NCBI RefSeq assembly: GCF_024505145.1
Contig: NZ_JANIAA010000003.1
Span: forward strand, 186,001-250,000
Length of the DNA: 64,000 bases
Source of the DNA: Streptomyces rugosispiralis
Lineage (GTDB): Bacteria > Actinomycetota > Actinomycetes > Streptomycetales > Streptomycetaceae
Direction: 5' to 3'
The position numbers were made by a program, and so were the translations under genes. The notes beneath the pieces are model-generated. The model was not told the DNA's origin. It saw nothing but the letters and a program-made list of their open reading frames with translations, and ran no database searches. Below, piece after piece: positions 26,556-35,777 of the stretch (its first letter is position 1; each line of letters opens with the position of its first letter).

Positions 26556-29399
26556 TCAGCCGGAGGACGCGCCCGTGGCGCCGATGAGCAGCCACAGACG
26601 GCGTGACAGCTCCTGCCGATTTCCCACCGAGAGCTTGCGGTAGATACGGGTCAGATGCTGTTCCACGGTGCTGACGGTGATGTACAGACTCTTGGCGATC
26701 TGCCGGTTGGTCATTCCGGACGCCGCCAGTGTGGCCACCCGCCACTCGGCCTCCGACAGCACGGGCTGCTCGGCGCTCTCGGCCGCGGTGCCGGGGGCGT
26801 CGTCATCAGAGCCCTCGGATTCACCCGCCTCGTCCGGCGGTTGTGAGCGCCCGCGGCTCTCGGCACCGTCCACGACGAGCTCTCGTCGGCTCTCGTGCTG
26901 GGCGCTCATCCCGCACTCGTCCATCAGCTTCTGCGTCTCATGCCAGGTGGTCCGCGCCTGCTGGGTCTCCCCGGTGCTGAGGTAGTCCTGGCTGAGCTCG
27001 GCCAGCGTACGGGCGAGTTCATAACGGTCGCCCTGCTCGCGCAGGCACTTGGCGGACTGGTAGAGGAGCAGCCTGCGCTTGTCCGGATCCTCGGCCATGG
27101 CCAGGATGCGCAGCGCTCTGCCCCGGGTGCTCAACGGCCGGTCCGGCGAGAGCTTGAGCTCTTCCAGGGCGAGCCTCTTGGCCTCCGCCGGTTCATGGAC
27201 CCGCAGATACGCCTCGGCGGCGTCGATGCGCCAGGGCGCGAGGTCACCGAAGTCCACGGGCCACTGGTCGATCAGCATCCCGCTCACCATGAAGTCGTTC
27301 AGCGCGGCGTACGGGCGGTTGGTGGCCAGGCAGTACTGCCCCCGGGCCCGGAGGTACTCCAGTCCCACCACGCTGTCGAACATTTCCTTCGGCACCCAGT
27401 AATGCAGATACCGCTGGGCCTCATCGAGCCGGCCGATGGCGGTGTGGGCCGCCACCAGCACGGACAGCGGCAATCCGATGGCGACGCCCCAGCCGCGCGG
27501 CGGGATGGACCGCAATGCCGTACCCGCGAGATCAATGGCGGTGGTGAAATCCCCATGACGGCATCGGATATAGGCACGCATGGACAGCGCGACGGCGCAC
27601 GGGGTCTTCATGTTCAGCTTGTCGGCCGCGGCGAAAAGCGCCACGCACAGCCGGTCCGCCGCCTCCGATTCCCCTCGGGCGGCCAATGCCCAGACGATCC
27701 GGCAGGCGTATGCGTAAGCGAACCAGAAATGGTTGGAGGGCGACAACAGGTGCATGGTGTCGGGGGAGAAGTGCGCCACCTGCCGAGGATCCTGGAGATG
27801 CCCGATCTCCATGCCCAGCTCGTCCACGGAGAGCTGGAGACCGTGCTCCAGGTTGGCCGCCCACAAACCGTCGACTTCCCCGTCCGGGCCGTCCTGCCCG
27901 GGGAAGTCATGGATCAGCATCGGTTTGAGGAAGGTGACCCACTGCCGGGTCACCCGCAGGGCGGCCATACTGGACGCGGTATCGGCGTCACCACTGCCCG
28001 ACGACCATTTGAAGGTCTCTTCCGCGTCGGCGTACCGGCCGAACCACAGCACCATGAAGAGCAGGAAGCACTGATACTGCTCCGGGATGTCCGCGGGGGG
28101 TTCCGCCCGTATCTCGGCCAGCAGGCGGTCCAGCTCGGGTTCGGCGGTCGCCGGATTGCTGGACCATAACGCGCCGACGAGCGCCATGAGAATGTCCATG
28201 TGCTCACGCCGGCTGAGGTCCGCGCGGTCGGCGAGCCGCAGACTGGCGATCGCGTCCTCCGTACAACCCTCGTCGAGATTCTTCTGGGCGGCCTGCCAGA
28301 GCACCGCCACGCCCTTTTGATCCGGCGTCTTGTCGGCGGCGACGAGGAGTTCGGCCACCGCGATCGGGTCGGCCCCCTCGGTGTACAGGAGTTCGGCCGC
28401 TTTCGCGCTGAGGAGGGCCCGGTCCTCCGCCGTCAGCGTCTCCAGCGCGACGGAACGGGCCGCGGGGTGCCGGAAACGCCCGTCCTCCAGCAGGCCCGCG
28501 GAGTTGAGGAGGTCCATGGCCCGGGACGCGCGTTCCGCACCGTATTCGAGCAGACTGGCCACTCGCCAGGGGCTGCCGTACGGGCCGAGCACGGCGAGCG
28601 CCTGCGCCACCTGGAGCAGCGCCTGATGGCACAGCAGGGACCGGCGATAGGACTCCCGGAACTCCGCTCCGACCGTGACCTCTCCACCGGCCCCGCTCCG
28701 AGCGGCCGCGAGGTGGTCCCGCAGCAGGGCCTTGACCAGCCTCGGGTTGCCTCCGCTGATGGCGTGGCAGGAAGCGCGGACCCGGTCGGCCAGGTCGGCA
28801 TGGCCGTGCCCTTCCAGCAGGCGTCCGACCTCGGACTCCGGGAGGGTGCCGATATCGATCTTGTAAAGGTGGTGGCAGCTGTGAATTCGGGTGCCCAGGT
28901 GGTGGGTCTGCCCGCTGGTCATCACGACGAGTGTGCGGGTGCCGGACGCATGCCGGGCGATATGCAGAAGGCACATCAGGGAGGGGTAGTCGGCATGCTC
29001 GGCATCGTCGACCGCGAGGATCAGTTGCCTGCCGCCCGCGATGCGGTGCAGCACATCGGATATCTCCCGGACCAGACTTCTCAGCAGGTCGTGTTCGGCT
29101 TCCGCATACCGCTCTCCGGCGGCCCTCCAGCGTGCCACGACATCCAACGCGCCGGTGGCCGTGGAGGATCGGATCAGCTGTTCCACGACATTGAACGGAA
29201 TAGCGGTGTCGTCCGCGAATCCGGACGCCGTCAGACAGACCGCGCCCGATACGGCCGCCCGCCGCTTCAGACTTCCCAATAAGGTGGTCTTCCCGACACC
29301 GGGCCCCCCGATCACCTGAAGAAGCCCGCCATTTCCGTTTGCTGCCGTGGCGAGAATATCACGGAGTTCGGATTGATAATCTGTCAGTCCCATACTCAT
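26556..29399 (-). CDS. gdmRII: LAL-type LuxR transcriptional activator II
   Basis: 947 residues from ATG 29399, chosen because GAGGA lies 6 bases upstream and the ATPase motif follows at normal distance (MSMGLTDYQSELRDIL). A longer frame to 29510 has no ribosome site. Walker A is GGPGVGKTTLLGSL (~30-43), Walker B is LILAVDDAEHAD, and the C-terminal LuxR HTH has LSEAEWRVATLAASGMTNRQ and TVSTVEQHLTRIYRKLSVGN. Two TTA codons occur: codon 40, inside the Walker A region (29280-29282), and codon 411 (28167-28169). Paralogous in layout to gdmRI; both HTHs share the TVEQHLTR helix, so they may read related sites. Confidence 0.88.
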   Translation of the reverse strand: MSMGLTDYQSELRDILATAANGNGGLLQVIGGPGVGKTTLLGSLKRRAAVSGAVCLTASGFADDTAIPFNVVEQLIRSSTATGALDVVARWRAAGERYAEAEHDLLRSLVREISDVLHRIAGGRQLILAVDDAEHADYPSLMCLLHIARHASGTRTLVVMTSGQTHHLGTRIHSCHHLYKIDIGTLPESEVGRLLEGHGHADLADRVRASCHAISGGNPRLVKALLRDHLAAARSGAGGEVTVGAEFRESYRRSLLCHQALLQVAQALAVLGPYGSPWRVASLLEYGAERASRAMDLLNSAGLLEDGRFRHPAARSVALETLTAEDRALLSAKAAELLYTEGADPIAVAELLVAADKTPDQKGVAVLWQAAQKNLDEGCTEDAIASLRLADRADLSRREHMDILMALVGALWSSNPATAEPELDRLLAEIRAEPPADIPEQYQCFLLFMVLWFGRYADAEETFKWSSGSGDADTASSMAALRVTRQWVTFLKPMLIHDFPGQDGPDGEVDGLWAANLEHGLQLSVDELGMEIGHLQDPRQVAHFSPDTMHLLSPSNHFWFAYAYACRIVWALAARGESEAADRLCVALFAAADKLNMKTPCAVALSMRAYIRCRHGDFTTAIDLAGTALRSIPPRGWGVAIGLPLSVLVAAHTAIGRLDEAQRYLHYWVPKEMFDSVVGLEYLRARGQYCLATNRPYAALNDFMVSGMLIDQWPVDFGDLAPWRIDAAEAYLRVHEPAEAKRLALEELKLSPDRPLSTRGRALRILAMAEDPDKRRLLLYQSAKCLREQGDRYELARTLAELSQDYLSTGETQQARTTWHETQKLMDECGMSAQHESRRELVVDGAESRGRSQPPDEAGESEGSDDDAPGTAAESAEQPVLSEAEWRVATLAASGMTNRQIAKSLYITVSTVEQHLTRIYRKLSVGNRQELSRRLWLLIGATGASSG

Positions 29400-30225
29400 C
29401 AGTCCTCGCTGTGGGGGTTGCGTTTGAGCGATGAGTTGATCTCCGCAGTCATCCCACCCTGCGGAAGAAGAGTTCGCTGACGGGACAGATATCCGCTGCG
29501 TCGGCGGCAACGAATTCCCTGATGTGGATCACCTCCGGTGGGAGCCAGTGGTCTTGACGGTCATACAAGCAGAGACACAACCGGAACGATACCTTCCATC
29601 GGTTGTGACCTCAGCCACGGTTTCCTGCCCCCGTGCGCCCCCGTATGCCCCCGTGTGAGCACGCTCGACTGAGCGGGCGGTGGCCTGTCCGCACACCCCA
29701 GAAAGGGCGGGACGCCACCGGCGACGGCGCGCAGAAGAAAGGAAGAGTGCGGCATGCCGACGCGAATAAGACCTCAGCCTATGAAACCGGTTGCGAAACC
29801 GGCAATACCCTTTACCTTTTGCAAAGCTGGCATTTACCAGCAGCCACCCCGGTCGGTCACCGCGCCTCGCCCGCCGCGGCGGACTCCGGACCGGCATGCG
29901 CCCAACCCGTGGCCATCCCCCGGTTGCCTCGACGTCATGTCACGTACCATTACCGGCAACCTCCTCGCCCTCAGCAGATACCGCCTGCCCCGACTCGGTC
30001 GCGGAGTTGCGGGGATTGACCCCTGTATGATCACCACGACAGCGAGACCATAAACGGCCTCCACCTCATGATTCCCCTAAACTCTACGCCTTGATTCGGC
30101 CGGGATTTATCTGCCAGCAAAACGGCCGAAACGGATGCGCCGGTGGCTGAACGGGGCCGGACCCACGCCATACGATGCCCGAAGTCCTGGCTCCTGGCCA
30201 CATCAAAGATGAGGGAGCGTCAACT
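29400..30225. other. Gene-free right border region with one CCCCTAA box
   Basis: No credible gene on either strand in 826 bp; short frames lack ribosome sites and normal codon use. Parts (about 29740-30110) are less GC-rich than the surroundings. A single CCCCTAA box lies at 30074-30080, oriented like the boxes of the leftward genes. It may belong to gdmRII or mark the edge of the regulon before the HAD gene. Confidence 0.5.
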
Positions 30226-30939
30226 GTGACCGTAAAGGGTGCCCTGTTCGATTTCTCGGGGACACTGTTCCGCGTCGAGTCCACCGAGTCCTGGCTCCGT
30301 GCCGCGCTGGAGCGGACCGGGACCGCCGTCCCGGACGAGGAGTTCGTACGGTACGCGCGGGAGCTGGAGGACGCCGGGGCGCTTCCCGGCGGCACCCCGC
30401 CGCTCGCGGTGCCGCCGCACCTGGCGGACGTGTGGCGCGTACGGGACCGCGACGCCGAGCTGCACCGGGCCGCCTACACCGGCATTGCCCGCCAGGTGCC
30501 GCTCCCCCGCCCCGAGCTGTACGACGCCCTCTACGACCGGCACCGGGAGCCCGCCGCCTGGCGGCCCTACCCCGACGCCCACGAGGTGCTGGGCGAGCTG
30601 CGCCGGCGCGGTGTGCGGATCGCGGTGGTCAGCAACATCGGCTGGGATCTGCGCCCGGTCTTCCGCGCCCACGGCCTGGACGAGCTGGTGGACGCCTATG
30701 CGCTCTCGTACGAGCACGGCGTCCAGAAGCCGGATCCACGGCTGTTCCAGGCCGCGTGCGACGCGCTGGGCCTGGACCCCGGTGACGCCGTGATGGTGGG
30801 GGACGACCGCCGGGCGGACGCGGGAGCCGCGGCCCTGGGCTGCCGGGTCCATCTGGTGGACCATCTCCCGGTGGACCGGCGCCCGGACGCGCTGCGGGCG
30901 GTTCTCGGCCCGCCGCCGGACCCCGGCACGGCCCCGTAG
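30226..30939 (+). CDS. HAD-superfamily hydrolase
   Basis: 237 residues from the GTG at 30226, which has GAGGGAG eight bases upstream. Motif I is LFDFSGTLF (the second acidic residue is Ser, so DFSGT rather than DxDGT). Motif II region is VVSNIGWDL, motif III K in QKPDPRLFQ, and motif IV VMVGDDRRADAGAA. The Ser in motif I occurs in some HAD subfamilies, but loss of the usual general-acid Asp makes a phosphatase role less certain. It is the first gene right of gdmRII. Whether it belongs to the ansamycin cluster is unclear. Confidence 0.75.
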   Translation: MTVKGALFDFSGTLFRVESTESWLRAALERTGTAVPDEEFVRYARELEDAGALPGGTPPLAVPPHLADVWRVRDRDAELHRAAYTGIARQVPLPRPELYDALYDRHREPAAWRPYPDAHEVLGELRRRGVRIAVVSNIGWDLRPVFRAHGLDELVDAYALSYEHGVQKPDPRLFQAACDALGLDPGDAVMVGDDRRADAGAAALGCRVHLVDHLPVDRRPDALRAVLGPPPDPGTAP

Positions 30940-31110
30940 CGCCCGGGGCCAGGCCCCGCAAGGGATTCCAGAGACGATCCGAGGGCGTTCCAAAGCGGCG
31001 GACCCACCGGTTCGGGCGATCCCCCCGTGTCGCCCGAACCGGCGGAGGCATGCGTCCGCCCTCATCCGCCCGCAGGGGAACGGCGGACAACCGCACGTCC
31101 CCTGAGTATA

Positions 31111-31129
31111 TTGGCTGACAGCCAGCCAA
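31111..31129. promoter_or_regulatory. TetR-type operator palindrome
   Basis: TTGGCTG-ACAGC-CAGCCAA, perfect 7-bp arms, lies 16 bp upstream of the TetR start codon and directly after a TATA-rich stretch. Probably an autorepression site. Confidence 0.7.
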
Positions 31130-31144
31130 CGCAGGAGTTACAGC

Positions 31145-31771
31145 ATGGTCCCCCGAAGCCCGTCGGTCAATGAGGAGTTGCGGCGCCGATCCCAGGCCCG
31201 TCTGCTGGAGGCGACGGTCGAGTTGATCGGCGAACACGGCTACGAGGCCACCACCCTCGCCGATATCGCCGACCGGGCCGGGGCGGCCCGCGGTCTGGTG
31301 TCGTACTACTTCCCGGGCAAGCGGCAGCTGCTGCAGACGGCCGTGCACCGGCTGATGCACATGGAGCTGGCCCGGGGGCTCGAGCGGGAGCCGCGGCCGG
31401 AGGGCGAGGAGGCCGGGCGGGAGCTGCTGGCGCGGGCGATCGACGCGATACTGGGCCTGGCCCGGGACCGGCCCCGGCTGATGCGGACGCATATGGCGGG
31501 GATCCTCACGGCCGAGGGCTTCATCCAGTGCCCCGAGCAGCAGCGGCTGGCCGGCCTGCTGCGGGACACCGTCACGCGCTACGGCTCCGAGGATCCCGAG
31601 GCCGACTACCGGCTGCTGCGCGCCCTGCTGATGGGCGCCGTGGTCGCGGTGCTGCTGCCGGGCGCGCCGATGGCGCCCGAGCGGCTGCGGGCGGAGCTGT
31701 TCCACCGCTACGGACTGGACTGGGAGCTGGGGCTCCCGCCGGGCGACGAACCGCCCGACGGGAGCCGGTGA
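31145..31771 (+). CDS. TetR-family transcriptional regulator
   Basis: 208 residues. The N-terminal HTH (~18-62) reads RLLEATVELIGEHGYEATTL then ADIADRAGAARGLVSYYFPG, with KRQLLQTAV completing the TetR signature. The C-terminal ligand domain is helical, with MRTHMAGIL and EGFIQCPEQQ. AGGAG lies 8 bases upstream of the ATG. A palindrome at 31111-31129 suggests autoregulation. The target is not obvious: the next gene is convergent. The stop codon lies in the first unit of a 21-bp triplication. Confidence 0.85.
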   Translation: MVPRSPSVNEELRRRSQARLLEATVELIGEHGYEATTLADIADRAGAARGLVSYYFPGKRQLLQTAVHRLMHMELARGLEREPRPEGEEAGRELLARAIDAILGLARDRPRLMRTHMAGILTAEGFIQCPEQQRLAGLLRDTVTRYGSEDPEADYRLLRALLMGAVVAVLLPGAPMAPERLRAELFHRYGLDWELGLPPGDEPPDGSR

Positions 31772-31825
31772 GTGCTCCGGGCCGACCCCTGAACGCTCCG
31801 GGCCGGCCGGTGAGCGCTCCGGGCC
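31763..31825. repeat. 21-bp triplication containing the TetR stop codon
   Basis: Three consecutive 21-bp units each place a TGA at the same position (31769, 31790, 31811) followed by GCTCCGGGCC. The first TGA ends the TetR gene; the other two are in the same frame. Confidence 0.9.
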
Positions 31826-31840
31826 TGGGACCCGGCGCTC
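31812..31840. terminator. Hairpin in the convergent TetR/LVIVD gap
   Basis: GAGCG and CCGGG of the last repeat copy pair with CCCGG and CGCTC at 31831-31840, giving an interrupted ~10-bp stem at the meeting point of two convergent genes. Confidence 0.55.
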
Positions 31841-33320
31841 AGCGGTAGTCGGGCTGCGTCTGCGTGTTGAGCTCGCTCAGCCGGACCGAATCGGCGCTGT
31901 CGGTGCGCCGGTCGTGGATCTTCAGGACGTCGAAGCCCTTGTTGATGTCGTTGGAGTAGATGTAGCCGTTGTAGTAGTACGCGGACCAGGATCCGCCGGT
32001 GATGAGCGTGTCGCTGGAGAGCGGCCCGCGCTCGAAGTAGCCGATCTCCTTCGGCCGGTCGGAGTCGGTGAAGTCCCAGATGGACACGCCGCCCTGGTAC
32101 CACGCCTGGACCATGATGTCGCGGCCCTCGGCCGGGATCAGCGAGCCGTTGTGCGCGACGCAGTTCTCGGTGTCGGCCTGGTGGCGCGGGATCTTGAAGT
32201 AGCTCCGGAAGACCAGCTTGCGCTTGTCGCCCTTGCCGACGATGTCGTAGATGCCGTCGGCGCCGCGGTCCTGGCCCACCTCGGTGTTGCAGGTGGCGGC
32301 CCCGCCGCCGCCCAGCTCATCGGTGAACACGACCTTGGTGCCGCGCTCGTTGAAGGTGGCCGAGTGCCAGAAGGCGAAGTTGACGTTGTCCTCGACCCGG
32401 TCGATGACCCGCGGCTTGGCGGGGTCGGCGATGTCGAGCAGGATGCCGTCGCCCATGCACGCGCCCGCCGCCAGCTTCAGCTTGGGGAACGTGGTGAGGT
32501 CATGGCAGCCGGTGGTCTGGGAGACGCCGGGGTTGGTGGGCGCACCGGGGTTTCCGCCGTCCGGGAAGAGCACGGGGAAGTCGATGACCGCGGCCTTCTC
32601 GGGCGCCTTGCGGGGCACCTTGATGACGGATATGCCGTCGTGCGGAGGCTGGCAGTCCGGGAAGGTGACGCTGGGCGAGTACGAGGAGACGTAGATGTAC
32701 ACGTCCTTGCGCTCGGGCACCAGGGTGTGGGTGTGCGAACCGCAGGCGGTCTCGACGGCGGCGACGTACTCCGGGTTCCGCTTGTCGCTGATGTCGAAGA
32801 CCTTCATGCCCTCCCACGAGGACTTCTCGGTCGCGGGCTGGGTGGTGCTGTTGCAGGAGTTGTCGCTGCGCGAGGAGTCGGTGGAGAGGAAGAGCAGGTC
32901 TCCTGAGACCGACACATCGTTCTGCGAGCCCGGACAGAGCACCTGGCTCACGATCTTCGGGCTCTTCGGCCGGCTGATGTCGTAGATGACAAAGCCGTCG
33001 TAGTTGCCCGCGAAGGCGTACTTGCCCTGGAAGGCCAGGTCGGAGTTGACGCCCTTGAGGTCCTGCTTGGGGATGTTGGTGAGGTGGCTGACGTTGTCGC
33101 TGTGGACGATCTGGTCCACACCGGGGATGTCACCGTTCTCGATGGCGGCCCTGGCTTCCGACTGCTGGCTCTTCGTCACCCGCTCCTTGTGGGGAGCGTC
33201 ACCGGGGTCGGGCGTCGCGGCCGCCGGTCCCGCGGCCAGCAAGGTGGCCACCAGTCCGAAGGCGGCCGCGGCCGCGCCGAGATATCTGCGCCGCTGTGGA
33301 GATCTTTCCCACGGCTTCAC
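31839..33320 (-). CDS. Secreted LVIVD beta-propeller repeat protein
   Basis: 493 residues from GTG 33320, with GGAGGA five bases upstream. A Tat/Sec-like signal region (SPQRRRYLGAAAAAFGLVATL, then A-A-T-P cleavage zone near residue 38) precedes a body of repeated LVIVD-type blades: FAGNYDGFVIYDISRPKSPK, MKVFDISDKRNPEYVA, GILLDIADPAKPRVID, GVSIWDFTDSDRPKEIG. The family is extracellular and of unknown substrate. It is divergent from the DUF305 lipoprotein gene, a pairing often seen in Streptomyces, which hints at a shared metal- or redox-related envelope role (inference). Confidence 0.85.
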   Translation of the reverse strand: MKPWERSPQRRRYLGAAAAAFGLVATLLAAGPAAATPDPGDAPHKERVTKSQQSEARAAIENGDIPGVDQIVHSDNVSHLTNIPKQDLKGVNSDLAFQGKYAFAGNYDGFVIYDISRPKSPKIVSQVLCPGSQNDVSVSGDLLFLSTDSSRSDNSCNSTTQPATEKSSWEGMKVFDISDKRNPEYVAAVETACGSHTHTLVPERKDVYIYVSSYSPSVTFPDCQPPHDGISVIKVPRKAPEKAAVIDFPVLFPDGGNPGAPTNPGVSQTTGCHDLTTFPKLKLAAGACMGDGILLDIADPAKPRVIDRVEDNVNFAFWHSATFNERGTKVVFTDELGGGGAATCNTEVGQDRGADGIYDIVGKGDKRKLVFRSYFKIPRHQADTENCVAHNGSLIPAEGRDIMVQAWYQGGVSIWDFTDSDRPKEIGYFERGPLSSDTLITGGSWSAYYYNGYIYSNDINKGFDVLKIHDRRTDSADSVRLSELNTQTQPDYR

Positions 33321-33512
33321 TGCGTCCTCCCTTTGTCGCCGTCTCCGCTCGGAGTTGAACGGTTGACGGACCGGGGGAAGTATCGCTCTATCCATGTACA
33401 CCACAACAGGCAGCAACATGTTCGTAAAGAGATTTTCCCAACACGCCCGGCTCGGGAGCGCCGCTGACGTGCTAAGACGGTCTGCGGATCCCAAGCGCCC
33501 CAGGAGGCCACG

Positions 33513-34202
33513 GTGTTGCACCGCCGTACGACGCTCCACTCCGCTTCCCTCGCGGCCGCCGCTGCGGCTGCCGCCCTGGCACTCGTCCTGACCGGCTGTG
33601 ACACGGAGAGCGGCGGCGGGGCCGACGCGGGGAAGGGCAAGGACGGGAAGCCCGCGGTGATCGCTCCGGGCAAGCCCGGCGAGGCGGCGAAGAAGCTGTC
33701 GGCCGAGGAGGCGGCGAAGGCGGGCGACGACGACTCCCCCAACTCCGCCGACCGCTCCTACGTCCGCATGATGATCGAGCACCACCGGCAGGCCCTGGTG
33801 ATGACCGACCTCGCCGCCGACCGGGCCAAGTCGGCGAAGGTCAAGCGGCTCGCGGAGCGCATCGCGTCCGGGCAGAAGCCGGAGATCGACGCGATGCGCG
33901 GCTGGCAGAAGACCGATGGCGGCGGGCCGAAGGGCGGCGGGGACGGCCACGAGGGCCACGAGGGCCACGCCGCGAAGATGCCGGGGATGGCCACCGAGGC
34001 CCAGCTCGCGCGGCTGCGCGCCGCCGAGGGCGCCGACTTCGACGCGCTCTTCCTCAAGCTGATGATCGCCCATCACCGGGGCGCGGTCTCCATGGCCACG
34101 GATGTGCTGGCCCAGGGCAACAACGTCCGGGTGGAGGAGATGGCGAACGACGTGATCGCGCAGCAGAGCAGCGAGATCCGGCGGATGCGGCAGATGTCGT
34201 AG
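33513..34202 (+). CDS. DUF305 lipoprotein
   Basis: 229 residues from GTG 33513 with AGGAGG just upstream. The signal peptide ends in the lipobox LTGC (Cys ~30), so the protein is membrane-anchored outside. Two DUF305 half-repeats follow: MMIEHHRQALVMTDLA and LMIAHHRGAVSMATDV, each with the paired histidines, and a His-rich GHEGHEGH stretch links them. The family is ferritin-like helical and the His/Met content suggests copper or other metal binding. It is divergent from the LVIVD gene. Confidence 0.88.
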   Translation: MLHRRTTLHSASLAAAAAAAALALVLTGCDTESGGGADAGKGKDGKPAVIAPGKPGEAAKKLSAEEAAKAGDDDSPNSADRSYVRMMIEHHRQALVMTDLAADRAKSAKVKRLAERIASGQKPEIDAMRGWQKTDGGGPKGGGDGHEGHEGHAAKMPGMATEAQLARLRAAEGADFDALFLKLMIAHHRGAVSMATDVLAQGNNVRVEEMANDVIAQQSSEIRRMRQMS

Positions 34203-34285
34203 CGGGCGGCGCGCCGATGTCGTAGCTCGTAGCGGGCGGCGCGTGGAGCCCTGGCGGACAGTTGGAACCCTGGCGGACAGTTGAA
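34193..34285. repeat. Direct repeats from the DUF305 stop codon onward
   Basis: The last bases of the DUF305 gene with its TAG and the following GCGGGCGGCGCG are repeated once in broken form (34193-34243). A separate 19-bp element then occurs twice in tandem (34249-34267, 34268-34285). Confidence 0.75.
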
Positions 34286-34433
34286 TCGGCTTCGAGCCGG
34301 GCTCGCGGCGCGGTCGCGGGCCCATGGACCGGCGGCCGGACGATGTCACCCGGGCCGGTTCCTCGGCGCGTAGTGCCGGACAGGGCACCCCGCCGGGTGG
34401 GATGCTGGAGACATCCTGCGGAAGGAGCTCCTC

Positions 34434-35777
34434 GTGCTTCGCGTCGCGGTCATCGGTTCCGGGCCGAGCGGGGTGTACGCCGCCCAAGCGCTCGTCCAGC
34501 AGCAGGCCGTCCCCGAGGTGTCGGTGCATGTGCTGGACCGGCTGCCCTGTCCGTACGGGCTGGTGCGCTACGGTGTCGCGCCCGACCACGAGAAGATCAA
34601 GTCGCTGCAGAACACGCTGCGCGCGGTCCTGGAGCACCCCCGGGTCAGCTTCCTCGGCAATGTGCAGGTGGGCCCGCCCCCGCTGGTGCCCGAGCGGCTG
34701 CTGGGGCTCTACCACGCGGTGGTCTACTGCGTGGGCGCGGCCACCGACCGGCGGCTCGGCGTGCCGGGCGAGGAACTGCCGGGCAGCTTCTCCGCGACCG
34801 AGTTCGTCTCCTGGTACAGCGCTCATCCGGACGCGACCGTCGACACCTTCGCGCTCGGGGCGGGCTCCGCCGTCGTCATCGGGGTGGGCAATGTCGCGGT
34901 GGACGTGGCACGCATTCTGGCCCGTGGGGCGGAGGAGCTGAGGCCCACCGACGTGCCGCACGCCGCCCTCGGGACGCTGTCCGAGAGCCAGGTCTCGGAC
35001 ATCCATATGGTCGGCAGGCGCGGGCCGTCACAGGCGAAGTTCACCACCAAGGAGCTGCGTGAGCTGGGCGCGCTGACCGGCGCCGATGTGCTGGTGCGCC
35101 CGGAGGAGCTGGCGCTGGACCCGGCGTACGCGGACCCGTCGGGGCTGCCGGGGATCAACCGGCGCAATGTCGAGGTGCTGCGCGACTGGGCGCGGCGCGA
35201 GCCCACGGGCCGCCCGCGCCGGATCCATCTGCGGTTCTTCCTCAAGCCGGTGGCGCTGCTCGGCGAGGGCGCGGTGCGGGCGGTGCGCTTCGAGCGGACC
35301 GCGCCGGACGGGCGCGGCGGGGTGGCGGGCACCGGGGTCTTCGAGGACATCGAGGCGCCGTTGGTGCTGCGGTCGGTGGGCTATCGGGGTGTGCCGCTGC
35401 CGGGGCTGCCGTTCGACGAGGAGCGCGGCACGGTCCCCAACGCGGCGGGGCGGGTGCTGCGCGGTGGTGAGCCCTCGCCCGGGGAGTACGTGGCGGGGTG
35501 GATCAAGCGCGGCCCGACCGGGGTGATCGGCACCAACCGGCCGTGTGCGAAGGAGACCGTGGCCTCGCTGCTCGCCGACGCGGACGCGCTCGCCGCCCGC
35601 CCGGTGGTGGCGGATCCGCTGCGGGCGCTGCGCGAGGCCGGGGTGGAGCCGGTGGAGTGGACCGGCTGGCTGCGGATCGAGGCGGCCGAGGAGGCGCTCG
35701 GCGAGGCGCTGGGGCGTACGAAGGTGAAGATCCCGGACTGGACGGGGCTGCTGGGCGCGGCGCGCGGGCAGGAGTGA
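34434..35777 (+). CDS. FprA-type ferredoxin-NADP reductase
   Basis: 447 residues. FAD motif near the start (VIGSGPSGVYAAQALV), then CPYGLVRYGVAPDHEKIK as in adrenodoxin-reductase-like enzymes, the NADP motif VIGVGNVAVDVARIL (~145-160) and the C-terminal GWIKRGPTGVIGTNRPCAKE. It passes electrons from NADPH to ferredoxins and could serve P450 systems including that of the cluster, though it lies 8 kb away and outside it. GTG start with GGAAGGAG upstream. Confidence 0.9.
   Translation: MLRVAVIGSGPSGVYAAQALVQQQAVPEVSVHVLDRLPCPYGLVRYGVAPDHEKIKSLQNTLRAVLEHPRVSFLGNVQVGPPPLVPERLLGLYHAVVYCVGAATDRRLGVPGEELPGSFSATEFVSWYSAHPDATVDTFALGAGSAVVIGVGNVAVDVARILARGAEELRPTDVPHAALGTLSESQVSDIHMVGRRGPSQAKFTTKELRELGALTGADVLVRPEELALDPAYADPSGLPGINRRNVEVLRDWARREPTGRPRRIHLRFFLKPVALLGEGAVRAVRFERTAPDGRGGVAGTGVFEDIEAPLVLRSVGYRGVPLPGLPFDEERGTVPNAAGRVLRGGEPSPGEYVAGWIKRGPTGVIGTNRPCAKETVASLLADADALAARPVVADPLRALREAGVEPVEWTGWLRIEAAEEALGEALGRTKVKIPDWTGLLGAARGQE

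Noticed and set aside
29510..30175. Small frames on both strands right of gdmRII
   Set aside because: They lack ribosome-binding sites, have biased Arg/Pro/Thr composition and no recognisable motif.
33321..35006. Upstream extension of the LVIVD frame to a 1055-residue protein
   Set aside because: The extra part runs antisense across the DUF305 gene and into the start of the ferredoxin reductase gene. A GTG with GGAGGA and a signal peptide lies at 33320.
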